Position numbers and translations under genes: made by a program. Positions 43,502-54,761 of a stretch of DNA of 64,000 nucleotides are shown piece by piece. Under the pieces are notes generated by a model. It was not told the origin of the DNA and searched no databases. It worked only from the letters and a program-made list of their open reading frames with translations. Within the stretch, counting starts at the first letter, position 1; every line of letters begins with the position of its first letter. Source of the stretch: CAVXDY01 sp963760715 (GTDB lineage: Bacteria > Actinomycetota > Thermoleophilia > Miltoncostaeales > Miltoncostaeaceae); NCBI GenBank assembly GCA_963760715.1, contig CAVXDY010000004.1, forward strand, positions 372,001-436,000, given 5' to 3'.

Positions 43502-44757
43502 GGGAGGGACGGCGACGCGTGGTGGTGACCGGCGTGGGCATGGTCACGCCCCTCGGCATCGGCCGCGAGGAGAACTGGGCGGCGGCCGTGGCCGGGCGCA
43601 GCGGCGCCGGGCCGGTCACCCTCTACGAGCCGCTGGACACCGCCAGCACGATCGCCTGCGAGGTCACGGGCTTCGAGCCGACCGATTTCATCGACCACCG
43701 CAGCGCGCGGAGGATGGACCGCTTCAGCAGGTTCGCGGTGGCGGCCGCGCGCATGGCGGCGGAGGACGCCGGGCTCACGATCACGAACGCCCTGCGCCCG
43801 CGCGCGGGGGCCCTCGTGGGCAGCGGCATCGGCGGCCTCGACAGCTTCGGCTCGCAGACGATCATCGCCGAGCAGCGCGGCGTGGATCGCGTGTCGCCGC
43901 TGTTCATCCCCTGGGTGATCGCCAACATGGCCGCGGCCCAGGTGTCGATGGAGCTGGGGCTGAAGGGGCCGCTCTCCTGCGTCTCGACCGCCTGCGCGTC
44001 GGGCAACCACGCCCTGGGCGACGCCACCGAGGTCATCCGGCGCGGACAGGCCGACGTCATGTTCGCCGGGGGCGCCGAGGCCAGCATCACCCGCGTCGGG
44101 GTCGCGGCCTTCAACGCGATGAAGGCCCTCTCCACGCGCAACGACGACCCGGCCGCGGCCAGCCGGCCGTTCGACGTGTCCCGGGACGGGTTCGTGATGG
44201 GCGAGGCCGGCGCGATCCTGGTCCTCGAGAGCCTCGAGCACGCCGAGGGCCGGGGCGCCGAGCCCTACTGCGAGGTGCTGGGCTACGGCCTCACCGGCGA
44301 CGCGCACCACCTGACCGAGCCCGACCCCACCGGCGAGGCCCCCGCCGCCGCCATCACGATGGCCCTCGCGGACGGGCGGATCGCCCCCGAGCGGGTCGAC
44401 TACGTCAACGCGCACGCCACCTCGACCCCCGTCGGCGACCCCAACGAGGTGCGCGCCCTGCGGCTGGCGCTCGGCGATGAGGTGGCCGCCCGCACGATGG
44501 TCTCGTTGACCAAGTCGATGCACGGCCACTGCCTGGGCGCCGCCGGCGGCGTCGAGGGCGCGCTCACCGCCCTCACGATCCGCGAGGGGGTCGTCCCGCC
44601 CACGATCAACCTCGACGAGCTCGACCCGCGCTGCGTCGGCGTCGACCACGTGGCCAACACGGCCCGCACCGCCGACGTCCGGGTGGCCGTCTCGACCGCC
44701 TTCGGGTTCGGCGGCCACAACGCGATCCTGGTGCTGGGCCGCCTGGAGGACCGGTAG
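43498..44757 (+). CDS. fabF: 3-oxoacyl-ACP synthase II FabF
   Basis: This 419-residue condensing enzyme starts at GTG 43498 in a GTGA overlap. It has VVVTGVGMVTPLGIG, the active-site Cys166 in VSTACASGNH, His in NAHATSTPVGD, Lys in SLTKSMHGH, the second His in GHCLGAAGGVEG, and FGFGGHNAIL. It condenses malonyl-ACP with acyl-ACP. FabH, which starts the cycle, is not in the window. Confidence 0.95.
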   Translation: MREGRRRVVVTGVGMVTPLGIGREENWAAAVAGRSGAGPVTLYEPLDTASTIACEVTGFEPTDFIDHRSARRMDRFSRFAVAAARMAAEDAGLTITNALRPRAGALVGSGIGGLDSFGSQTIIAEQRGVDRVSPLFIPWVIANMAAAQVSMELGLKGPLSCVSTACASGNHALGDATEVIRRGQADVMFAGGAEASITRVGVAAFNAMKALSTRNDDPAAASRPFDVSRDGFVMGEAGAILVLESLEHAEGRGAEPYCEVLGYGLTGDAHHLTEPDPTGEAPAAAITMALADGRIAPERVDYVNAHATSTPVGDPNEVRALRLALGDEVAARTMVSLTKSMHGHCLGAAGGVEGALTALTIREGVVPPTINLDELDPRCVGVDHVANTARTADVRVAVSTAFGFGGHNAILVLGRLEDR

Positions 44758-44789
44758 GCGCCGCCCGCCGGTTCCGCGGCCTCCGGGCC

Positions 44790-45314
44790 GTGCTCAACCG
44801 CGCGAGCACCCGGATCTACGGCCCCCGCCGCGGTTTGGAGGGCCTGTCGTGGGTGCGCGGGGAGCGCATCGCCATCGGCAGCGTCCCGGTGGGCGACGCC
44901 GTGCGCCGGCTGCCCGAGGCCGGGGTGACCCACGTGGTGAACTGCCGCGCCCAGCTCCAGACGCGCATCTCCCAGGACCTGTGGGCCGAGCGCGAGGTGC
45001 TCGGCCCCGACCACGTGGTGGCGGCTCCGATGTGGGACCACGGGCGGGCCCAGCCCCCCGCCCTCTGGGCGCCGGCCGCGCGCGCGGCCGCCGACTGGCT
45101 CGCGCAGGACCCCACCGCCGGGGTGCTCATCCACTGCCAGCAGGGGCGCCGGCGGTCGGCGATGGTCGCCTACGCGGTCCTCCGCCTGCGCGGCCACGAT
45201 CCCGACGAGGCCGCCGATCTGGTGCTGTCGAGCCGCGCTCCCGCCCGGCTCGTCCCGGCCTATCGGGCGAGCGTCGAGGATTGGCTCGCCCACCTCGACG
45301 ACCCCCTGCCATAA
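44790..45314 (+). CDS. Dual-specificity/tyrosine phosphatase-like protein within the fatty-acid operon
   Basis: This 174-residue cysteine phosphatase starts at GTG 44790, 32 bases after fabF. The CX5R loop is HCQQGRRRS with nucleophile Cys116 and Arg122, preceded by the VLI strand. A candidate general acid is Asp in PMWDHGRAQP. The N-terminal strand WVRGERIAIGSVPVGDAVRRL is typical of the atypical dual-specificity group. Candidate substrates are phosphoproteins or a phospholipid precursor such as phosphatidylglycerophosphate, as for PTPMT1-like enzymes; lipid context supports the latter only weakly. It is flanked by fabF and accD on the same strand. Confidence 0.8.
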   Translation: MLNRASTRIYGPRRGLEGLSWVRGERIAIGSVPVGDAVRRLPEAGVTHVVNCRAQLQTRISQDLWAEREVLGPDHVVAAPMWDHGRAQPPALWAPAARAAADWLAQDPTAGVLIHCQQGRRRSAMVAYAVLRLRGHDPDEAADLVLSSRAPARLVPAYRASVEDWLAHLDDPLP

Positions 45315-45343
45315 TCGTCAGCCTGTCCAAGCACCCGATCACC

Positions 45344-46330
45344 GTGTCGGTCGACCGGCTGCGCCGCCGCCGGCCCGCCGATCAGCCCGCCCCCCGCCGC
45401 CTCCCCGCCGACGAGCGGTCCTGCCCGCGCTGCCAGAGCCACTACCGGGCCGAGGAGATGCGGCGCAACCTGCGGGTCTGCCCGAGCTGCGGGCACCACT
45501 TCGCGGTGGCGGCGCGCGAGCGCATCAGCCAGCTCGCCGACGGCGCGCCCTGGCAGGAGCTGTGGCCGGAGCTGCGCGCCAGCGACCCCCTGCAGTTCGT
45601 CGACCTCGAGCCCTATCCGGACCGCGTCGAGCGCGCCGAGGCCAAGGGGCACAACGAGGCGCTGATCGCGGCCGAGGTCTCGGTGGGCGGCCAGCGGGCG
45701 GTGACCGCGGTGATGGACTTCTCCTACCTCGGGGGGAGCATGGGCGCGGTCGTGGGCGAGAAGCTGGCCCGCGCCTGCGAGCGCTGCGTTGACCGCGGGC
45801 TGCCGCTGATCGTGGTGACCGCCTCGGGCGGGGCCCGCATGCAGGAGGGGGTGCTGGCCCTGATGCAGATGGCGAAGACCGTCGTCGGGTTCGAGCTGAT
45901 GCACGACGCCGAGCTGCCGGTGATCATGGTGCTGGCACACCCCACCACGGGCGGGGTGTGGGCCTCGTTCGCCTCGCTGGGCGACGTGACCTACGCCGAG
46001 CCGGGCGCGCTGATCGCCTTCTCGGGCCCTCGCGTGATCGAGCAGACCACGCGGGAGAAGCTGCCCGAGGAGTTCGGCCGCGCCGAGACCCAGCTCGCCA
46101 ACGGCCAGGTGGACGCGGTGGTGGACCGCCGTGAGCTGACGGGCCGCATCGGCCGGGTGCTGGCGATCCTCGACCGCCCGTCGGGGCTCGACCCGCCCCC
46201 GGCCGTCACCTGGGCGCAGGCGGGCGTCGATCGCATGGCCGACGTCGCCAAGGGCATCGGCGACCAGTCGCGCCGCCTGGTCGCGAAGGTCCGGCGGCCG
46301 GACGACGACGAGCCGGAGGACCTGCCGTGA
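45344..46330 (+). CDS. accD: Acetyl-CoA carboxylase carboxyltransferase subunit beta
   Basis: AccD has an N-terminal zinc ribbon (CPRC and CPSC pairs around residues 26-46) and carboxyltransferase motifs: DFSYLGGSMGAVVGEK, TASGGARMQEGVLALMQMAKT and ISFSGPRVIEQT-like AFSGPRVIEQTTRE. It transfers CO2 from biotin to acetyl-CoA, together with AccA, encoded next. The listed start is GTG 45344 (328 residues). An in-frame CTG at 45323, 7 bases after CATAAT, fits the leaderless pattern of the region and would add SKHPITVSV. The biotin carboxylase and carrier are not in the window. Confidence 0.92.
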   Translation: MSVDRLRRRRPADQPAPRRLPADERSCPRCQSHYRAEEMRRNLRVCPSCGHHFAVAARERISQLADGAPWQELWPELRASDPLQFVDLEPYPDRVERAEAKGHNEALIAAEVSVGGQRAVTAVMDFSYLGGSMGAVVGEKLARACERCVDRGLPLIVVTASGGARMQEGVLALMQMAKTVVGFELMHDAELPVIMVLAHPTTGGVWASFASLGDVTYAEPGALIAFSGPRVIEQTTREKLPEEFGRAETQLANGQVDAVVDRRELTGRIGRVLAILDRPSGLDPPPAVTWAQAGVDRMADVAKGIGDQSRRLVAKVRRPDDDEPEDLP

Positions 46331-47274
46331 GCGTCGCCGCCCGGCGCGGCGGGCGATTCGTGCGCCGGCTGGCGCACCGCCTGACCGGCACCCCCGAGAC
46401 GAGCTCGGCGATCTGGGACACGATCCAGCTCGCGCGCCACCAGGACCGCCCCTACCCGCTGGACTACGTCGCGCGCCTGTGGCCGGAGTTCGAGGAGCTG
46501 CACGGCGACCGCCTCTACTCCGACGACCCCGCCATCGTGGCGGGCTTCGGCCGGGGCGCGGACGGGCCGGTCGCCATCATCGGCCACCAGAAGGGCCGCG
46601 ACACCGCCGAGCGCACCTACCGGAACTTCGGGATGCCCGGCCCCGAGGGCTATCGCAAGGCGATGCGGGTCATGGCGATCGCCGACAAGCTGGACATCCC
46701 CGTCATCACGCTCATCGACACGCCGGGCGCGTTCCCCGGCGCCGGCGCGGAGGAGCGGGGCCAGGGCGGCGCCATCGCGCGCAGCATGCAGACCCTCTTC
46801 CGCCTCCGGGTGCCGGTGATCGCGGTGGTCATCGGCGAGGGCTCGTCGGGCGGCGCGCTGGCGCTGGGGATCGCCGACCGCGTGATCATGCTGGAGAACT
46901 CCACGTACTCGGTGATCTCGCCGGAGGGCGGGGCGGCCATCCTCTGGCGCGATGCGGGCAAGTCGCACGAGGCCGCCGCCGCGTTCCAGCCCACCGCGGC
47001 GAACTGCTACCGCTGGGGCATCGCCGACGCCGTTGTGCCGGAGCCCACGGGGGGAGCCCACCGCGATCACGACGAGGCGGCCCGCCTGCTGGGGGCCTAC
47101 CTGGCCCGGGCGCTGCGCGACCTGCGCGCGATGTCGCCGGCGGAGCGCCGGCGCCTGCGCCGCGACCGCTACCGGCGGATCGGGGCCTTCCGCGAGGTGG
47201 TCGTCGACGATCCCGCGGCGCTGGCCGCCGGAAGGTCCGACCCCTCGTCCAACGGCGGGGCCGCCACGAGCTGA
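46327..47274 (+). CDS. accA: Acetyl-CoA carboxylase carboxyltransferase subunit alpha
   Basis: This 315-residue protein starts at GTG 46327 in a GTGA overlap with accD. It has IWDTIQLARHQDRPYPLDYV, LHGDRLYSDDPAIVAG, IGHQKGRDTAERTYRNFGMPGPEGYRKA, LIDTPGAFPGAGAEERGQGGAIA and EGSSGGALALG. It completes the carboxyltransferase of acetyl-CoA carboxylase. Its last 106 bases overlap a small minus-strand gene. Confidence 0.95.
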   Translation: MSVAARRGGRFVRRLAHRLTGTPETSSAIWDTIQLARHQDRPYPLDYVARLWPEFEELHGDRLYSDDPAIVAGFGRGADGPVAIIGHQKGRDTAERTYRNFGMPGPEGYRKAMRVMAIADKLDIPVITLIDTPGAFPGAGAEERGQGGAIARSMQTLFRLRVPVIAVVIGEGSSGGALALGIADRVIMLENSTYSVISPEGGAAILWRDAGKSHEAAAAFQPTAANCYRWGIADAVVPEPTGGAHRDHDEAARLLGAYLARALRDLRAMSPAERRRLRRDRYRRIGAFREVVVDDPAALAAGRSDPSSNGGAATS

Positions 47275-47504
47275 TCGCCACCCTCGGGGTGGTCCGGCAG
47301 CGACCGCGACAGGCGCAGGGCGGCGCCCAGCAGCTCGCGGTTGGTCTGGGGCTGCTCGGCAGGGACGCCGACCCTGGCGGCGAGCTCGCGGTGCCAGCGG
47401 CGCACCTCGCTGCTGGGCCGCCGATCAGGGTCGACGCGCACCATGTCGAGGACGAGGGCCATGAAGCCCCGCAGCGCTGCCCGTGGTTTGGGGCCCTGAT
47501 TCAT
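47169..47504 (-). CDS. Hypothetical small protein overlapping the accA 3' end
   Basis: This 111-residue reading frame starts at ATG 47504 with a strong GGAGG about 7 bases upstream. Codons in its first two-thirds show the G/C third-position bias of real genes here. The middle (VDPDRRPSSEVRRWHRELAARVG and NRELLGAALRLSRSLPD) looks helical. I do not recognise a family. Its last 35 codons lie antisense to accA, which is unusual, so a shorter functional product is possible. It fills what would otherwise be a gap of about 310 bases. Confidence 0.5.
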   Translation of the reverse strand: MNQGPKPRAALRGFMALVLDMVRVDPDRRPSSEVRRWHRELAARVGVPAEQPQTNRELLGAALRLSRSLPDHPEGGDQLVAAPPLDEGSDLPAASAAGSSTTTSRKAPIRR

Positions 47505-47587
47505 CGCGAGCCTCCGTGCTCGGCGGTGTGACGGATCCTCATGCTCCGCTGGGTCCTCTGTCGGCGGCGGCCGCCAGAACTTGAGGT

Positions 47588-48541
47588 TCAGGGGTGGGGT
47601 GCTCCCCCGCCCCGGGGATCGACGATCCGGAGCACCGGTCCGGGGCCAACCTCGAAAAGCTCATGGTGCCCCAGGGGCTCGCCGTCGGCCTGCACCGAGG
47701 CCGGGCGATCCGCCCGCACCACGAGCGCACGGGGCACGGTCCCGCCCACCAGCGGCCCCCGCCCCACCGGCAGCGGGCGGCCCGCCGCCGCGAGCGCCGC
47801 AAGGCGGGCGAGCTCGTGGAGCCGGGAGCGGGTGAGCCCCAGCCAGGCCAGCGTCCCGTCGAAGGATGCCCCGGGCACGAGGTCCAGGGGCCAGGGGCCC
47901 GTGTAGGTGTAGGGCGTGCCGCAGGCCACCAGGGAGGCCAGCACCTCCACGGCCGGCCCGTCATCCACCCGAGCCGAGAGGCGCGGCGCGCGACGACCGG
48001 CGCCCGCCGTGACCACGGCCGCCCCGAGGGCGAAGCCGAGCCATCGCAGGCGGCGCTTCAGGCGCGGGCGCGTCTCGATCCACTCGACCGTCGCGGCGTC
48101 GAGGCCGAAGCCGGCGTTGATCACGAACACCCGGTCGCGCCCGCCCGCGCGCAGGCGCCCGAGCCGGACGTCCCGGAGGGTCCCGGCGGCGAGCGCGCGC
48201 CCCGCGGCGGCGAGGGCCCGGTGCGGGTCGTTGGGCCAGCCGGTCGCCCGGGCGAAGACGTTGGCGTTCCCGCCCGGCAGGGGCAGCATGGCCACGGGCC
48301 CTCCCGCCAGCGCGCCGGCCGCCTCGCCCACCGTGCCGTCGCCCCCCACCGTCACCACCACCCGGGCGCCCTCGGCCGCGGCCTGCGCCGCGAGCCGCCC
48401 GGCGTCCCCCGGGCCCCGGGTCACGAGGGTCCACTCCAGGCCGTGCGGCGCCAGCGCGCGGAGCGCCTCCGCGCGCAGCCGGCTGGTGGTGCGCATGGCC
48501 ACCGGGTTCACCACCAGCGCGACCGGGCCGAGGGGGCTCAA
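47588..48541 (-). CDS. Diacylglycerol kinase-like lipid kinase
   Basis: This 317-residue protein starts at TTG 48541 in a TTGA overlap with the hydrolase gene. The DAGK catalytic domain opens with VALVVNPVAMRT, with the nucleotide site VTVGGDGTVGEAAGAL and LPLPGGNANVFARATG. The C-terminal beta domain follows. Family members phosphorylate diacylglycerol, or sphingoid/ceramide-like lipids, at the membrane. The reading GGNANVFAR, rather than GTGNDFAR, is found in several actinobacterial members. The exact lipid is unknown. Confidence 0.85.
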   Translation of the reverse strand: MSPLGPVALVVNPVAMRTTSRLRAEALRALAPHGLEWTLVTRGPGDAGRLAAQAAAEGARVVVTVGGDGTVGEAAGALAGGPVAMLPLPGGNANVFARATGWPNDPHRALAAAGRALAAGTLRDVRLGRLRAGGRDRVFVINAGFGLDAATVEWIETRPRLKRRLRWLGFALGAAVVTAGAGRRAPRLSARVDDGPAVEVLASLVACGTPYTYTGPWPLDLVPGASFDGTLAWLGLTRSRLHELARLAALAAAGRPLPVGRGPLVGGTVPRALVVRADRPASVQADGEPLGHHELFEVGPGPVLRIVDPRGGGAPHP

Positions 48542-49248
48542 CCGGCCTCGTCGAGGGTCAGCTCCAGGCGGGCCAGGTAGGCGGCCAGGAGCAGGTCCAC
48601 GGTTCCCGGGGCGTCGGACATCGGCGCGTGCCGGGCGCCGGGCACGACCACCATCTGCGCCATCGGCAGCTCGCGGGCGAGCTCCTCGCCCAGCCACACG
48701 GGGACCAGCGGGTCGTCGGCTCCGTGGACGATGAGCACCGGCACCGACAGGCCCCCGAGCCGCCCGCGGAGATCGACCGAGCGGCACGCCGCGTAGTCGG
48801 CGGCCATCCCCCCCGGCCCGCAGGCGTCGATGGCCTCGCGCGCCCGGCGGGCCGCCGGCGAGCCGCCGTCCACGATCGAGCCCCCCACCACGCGGTCCCG
48901 CTCGGCGCCGAAGTCCCCGGCCAGCCGCTCCAGTGCGCTGTCCGGCACCGGCAGGCGCGCCCCGGTGCTCAGCACCACCAGGCCGTCGACCAGATCGGGG
49001 CGCTCGAGGGCCGTGGCCAGCGCCGCGGCGCCGCCCAGCGAGTGGCCCACCAGGACGCGCATGCCGTTGACGCGCTCGAGCGCGCCGGCCAGGGTCGCGA
49101 CGAGGGCGTCGATGTGGTCGAGCGCCAGGCCGTCCGGGTGGCCGGGCAGGTCGACCGCGACCGAGCCGGGGAAGCGGGGGCTCTGCAGAGCCCAGCAGCG
49201 GTGGTCGCCCCCGGAGCCGTGGATGAGGATCGCGCGCGGAACGGCCAC
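48538..49248 (-). CDS. Alpha/beta hydrolase
   Basis: This 236-residue hydrolase starts at GTG 49248. The opening RAILIHGSGGDHRCW contains the oxyanion-hole HG. The nucleophile elbow is VGHSLGG, the acid residue lies in VHGADDPLVP and the catalytic His in PGARHAPMSD. Its substrate cannot be predicted; such proteins range from esterases to thioesterases. It shares a promoter gap with the divergent MtnX-like gene and is translationally coupled to the lipid kinase, which hints at lipid metabolism. Confidence 0.85.
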   Translation of the reverse strand: MAVPRAILIHGSGGDHRCWALQSPRFPGSVAVDLPGHPDGLALDHIDALVATLAGALERVNGMRVLVGHSLGGAAALATALERPDLVDGLVVLSTGARLPVPDSALERLAGDFGAERDRVVGGSIVDGGSPAARRAREAIDACGPGGMAADYAACRSVDLRGRLGGLSVPVLIVHGADDPLVPVWLGEELARELPMAQMVVVPGARHAPMSDAPGTVDLLLAAYLARLELTLDEAG

Positions 49249-49260
49249 GGTCGCTGATGG

Positions 49261-49266
49261 TAGCCT
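49261..49266 (+). promoter_or_regulatory. -10 box (TAGCCT) of the MtnX-like gene, leaderless type
   Basis: TAGCCT ends 7 bases before GTG 49274, in the 25-base gap between divergent genes. Little room remains for any leader. Confidence 0.5.
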
Positions 49267-49273
49267 CAGACGG

Positions 49274-49932
49274 GTGGAGAACCTTCTCATCGCCTGCGAT
49301 TTCGACGGAACGATCACCGAGAGGGACACGCTCCACCTGATCGTCGAGCGGTTCGGCGAGCGGGGCCTGTGGGACACCCTGGCGCCGCGCCTGCGGGCCG
49401 GTGAGCTGACCGTCGAGCAGGCCATGCAGCTCGAGTTCGACTCGGTGCGGGCCACGCGCGACGAGGTGGTCGGGATGCTCCTGGCCGAGGCCGGCCTGCG
49501 GGCCGGCTTCCGCGAGCTGGTCGACTGGTGCGCGGCCCGGGGCCACCGGCTGGTGGTGCTCTCGTCGGGCTTCCGCACGGTCATCGACCCCCTGCTGGCG
49601 CACTGGGGCTTCGCCGGCCTCGACGTGGAGGGCAACGACGCCCGCTTCACCGCTCGGGGCTGCACCCTCCTGTGGGCCGACCGGGGCGGGCGCTGCGAGC
49701 TGTGCGGGCGGCCCTGCAAGCGCCACGACCTGCGGGCGCGCGCCGGGTCCGGGCGGGTGGTGTACGTGGGTGACGGCATCTCCGACCGGTGCGTCTCCAA
49801 GATCGCCGACCTCGTCTTCGCGCGCGCCGACCTCGCGACCTACCTGGCGGCCGAGGGCGTCCCCTTCCTGCCCTTCGAGGACTTCGTCGAGGTGCGGGAG
49901 CGCCTCGAGGCCCCCTCCACCCTGGCCGCCTG

Positions 49933-49933
<1 letters not shown>
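49274..49933 (+). CDS. HAD-superfamily phosphatase, MtnX/PSP-like
   Basis: This 219-residue HAD phosphatase starts at GTG 49274. Motif I is CDFDGTITERD, motif II VLSSGFRTVID, and motif IV VGDGISDRC. A Cys-rich cap insert (CELCGRPCKRH) recalls MtnX, the phosphatase of the methionine salvage pathway. No other salvage genes are nearby, so phosphoserine-phosphatase-like or other activity is also possible. The TGA overlaps the ATG of ileS. Confidence 0.8.
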
Positions 49934-53076
<3,143 letters not shown>

Positions 53077-53080
<4 letters not shown>

Positions 53081-54153
53081 GCCGGCGGCGGCCGGCCGGC
53101 CGCCTGCTCGGCGCCATGGGGGTCGGCGTGCTGCTGCTGATGGCGGGCCTCGCCACGCCCGCGAGCGCCGCCGTCAAGGTCTTCTTCCCGCGCGGCGAGC
53201 AGGTGGTCGCGGTCCCGCGCCCCGGCTCCACCGCCGAGGACGCCGTGCGGGCCCTGCTGCGCGGGCCCACGCCCGCCGAGCGCAAGCTGGGCTTCCGCAC
53301 CTACATCCCGAAGGGCACCTCGCTGCGCTCGGTCACCGTCGCGGGCGGCCGCGCGACGGTCGACCTGGGGCCCAAGATCATGCAGGGCACCAACGGGGAG
53401 GGTCTCAACGCCCGGCTGGTGCAGCTCGTCTACACGGCCACGGGCACCCCGGGCGTGAGGTCGGCCCAGGTCTTCATCGCCGGCGGCACCGTGCTGGGCG
53501 TGTTCCCCGGGATCGACGCCAGCATCCCGCTCACCCGAGAGTCGCTCGCGACGCCCTCGGCCCCCGTGCCGGCGCCGGTGGGCCCGAGCACCGGGGCCTC
53601 CACCCCGGAGGTGGCCGCGCTGCAGACGCGGCTCGCGGCGCTCGGCTTCCTGCCCGCCGACGCGGTCGACGGGCGCCTGGGCCCGCGCACCACGGCGGGC
53701 GTGATCGCCTTCCAGAAGTGGGCGCGCCTGGGGCGCGACGGGCAGGCCGGCCCGGCCCACGTCGATCGCCGACCTGCGCGGCATGCGGCTCTGCGCGCAG
53801 GGCTCATCCACCGGCGCCGACCTGGTCACGACCACCATCCGGCCGGTCCAGGCGCCGCTCCTGCCGGGAAGCGTCACCGTGCTCACCCGCGGCCTGCGGA
53901 ACGGGCGCTGCGAGGCGGTGGTCTACGACGCGCCGAGCCTGGCCACCCTCCGGACCCAGGTGCCCAGCCGCTACGGGCCGCTCGCGGGGTCATCCGCACC
54001 GGGGAGAGCTACGGCGCCGTCTTCGCGAAGGGCAGCCGCCTGCGCGGCCCGGTCAACCGCGCACTGGCCGCCCTGAAGAAGGACGGCACCATCGCCGCCC
54101 TCCAGAGGCGCTGGCTCACCGCGGACCTCTCGCGCCTGCCCGTCCTGCGGTGA
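53077..54153 (+). CDS. Secreted GerMN / peptidoglycan-binding / solute-binding-like protein, with two compensating frameshifts
   Basis: The gene starts at GTG 53077 in a GTGA overlap with ileS. A signal peptide (LLLMAGLATPASA) is followed by a GerMN domain (about 28-150: VKVFFPRGEQVVAVPR, ERKLGFRTYIPKGTSL), a PG_binding_1 domain (LQTRLAALGFLPADAVDGRLGPRTTAGVIAFQ) and a C-terminal half of a family-3 solute-binding protein (AQGSSTGADLV, then SYGAVFAKGSRLRGPVNRALAALKKDG). The frame leaves at the C3 run 53756-53758 (one base extra) and returns at the G4 run 53986-53989 (one base short). Corrected length is about 358 residues. The fusion may sense cell-wall ligands; its function is unknown. Confidence 0.72.
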
Positions 54154-54417
54154 CTAGGCCCCGCCGCCGCCCCAGGTGGCCGCCCGGCTGCCCAGCAGGA
54201 CGTCGGCGTCGGCCCGCAGCCGGCTCCAGACGCGCTCCTCGTCGAGCCCCAGCCTCTCGATGATCTGGGGCAGGCGCAGCACGGTGCGGGGGTCGTCCAG
54301 GCGCAGGCCCACCAGCTTGCCGTCGCCGCGGACGGCGGTGACGCCCTCCTCGACGACCTCGGTCTCCATGTCGGCGAACGGCTGGACGTGTCCCAGGCTG
54401 AAGTAGATGGCGGGCAT
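54154..54417 (-). CDS. Hypothetical protein, DUF2283-like
   Basis: This 87-residue protein starts at ATG 54417, 8 bases after the thioredoxin stop. It opens MPAIYFSLGHVQPFADMETEVVEEGVTAV and continues GKLVGLRLDDPRTVLRLP, a two-strand pattern resembling DUF2283 proteins, then ends with a helix and a Gly-rich tail. I do not assign a function. It is probably the last gene of the L,D-transpeptidase-thioredoxin transcript and is convergent with the GerMN gene. Confidence 0.6.
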   Translation of the reverse strand: MPAIYFSLGHVQPFADMETEVVEEGVTAVRGDGKLVGLRLDDPRTVLRLPQIIERLGLDEERVWSRLRADADVLLGSRAATWGGGGA

Positions 54418-54425
54418 GTCGGTCC

Positions 54426-54761
54426 TCAGGGGTCGAGGTGGGCGGCCACGGCGCGCTCCAGGCGCGGCGCCTTCACGGAGCCGGCGATGCGCTCCACGGG
54501 CTCGCCGCCCTTGAACAGGATCAGGGTCGGCAGCGAGAGGACGTCGTAGCGCCCCGCGGAGCGCGGGTGCTGGTCGACGTTCAGCTTGGCGATGGTGAGG
54601 CGGCCGTCGTAGCGCGCGGCCAGGTCGCGCACCATCGGCTCGAGGGCGAGGCAGGGTCCGCACCAGGGGGCCCAGAAGTTGACCAGCACCGGGGCGTCGC
54701 CGTCCAGCACCCGCGCGTCCCAATCGGCGTCGGTGACCTCGACGAGTTCGGGCGCGCTCAC
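54426..54761 (-). CDS. Thioredoxin
   Basis: This 111-residue thioredoxin has the active site WCGPC in APVLVNFWAPWCGPCLALEP, then KLNVDQHPRSAGRYDVLSLPTLILFKGGEPVERIAG with the cis-Pro in SLPTL. It has no signal peptide, so it acts in the cytoplasm as a protein disulphide reductase. The start is GTG 54761, overlapping the stop of the L,D-transpeptidase gene; the frame stays open further upstream without thioredoxin likeness. Which thioredoxin class it belongs to cannot be told. Confidence 0.92.
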   Translation of the reverse strand: MSAPELVEVTDADWDARVLDGDAPVLVNFWAPWCGPCLALEPMVRDLAARYDGRLTIAKLNVDQHPRSAGRYDVLSLPTLILFKGGEPVERIAGSVKAPRLERAVAAHLDP

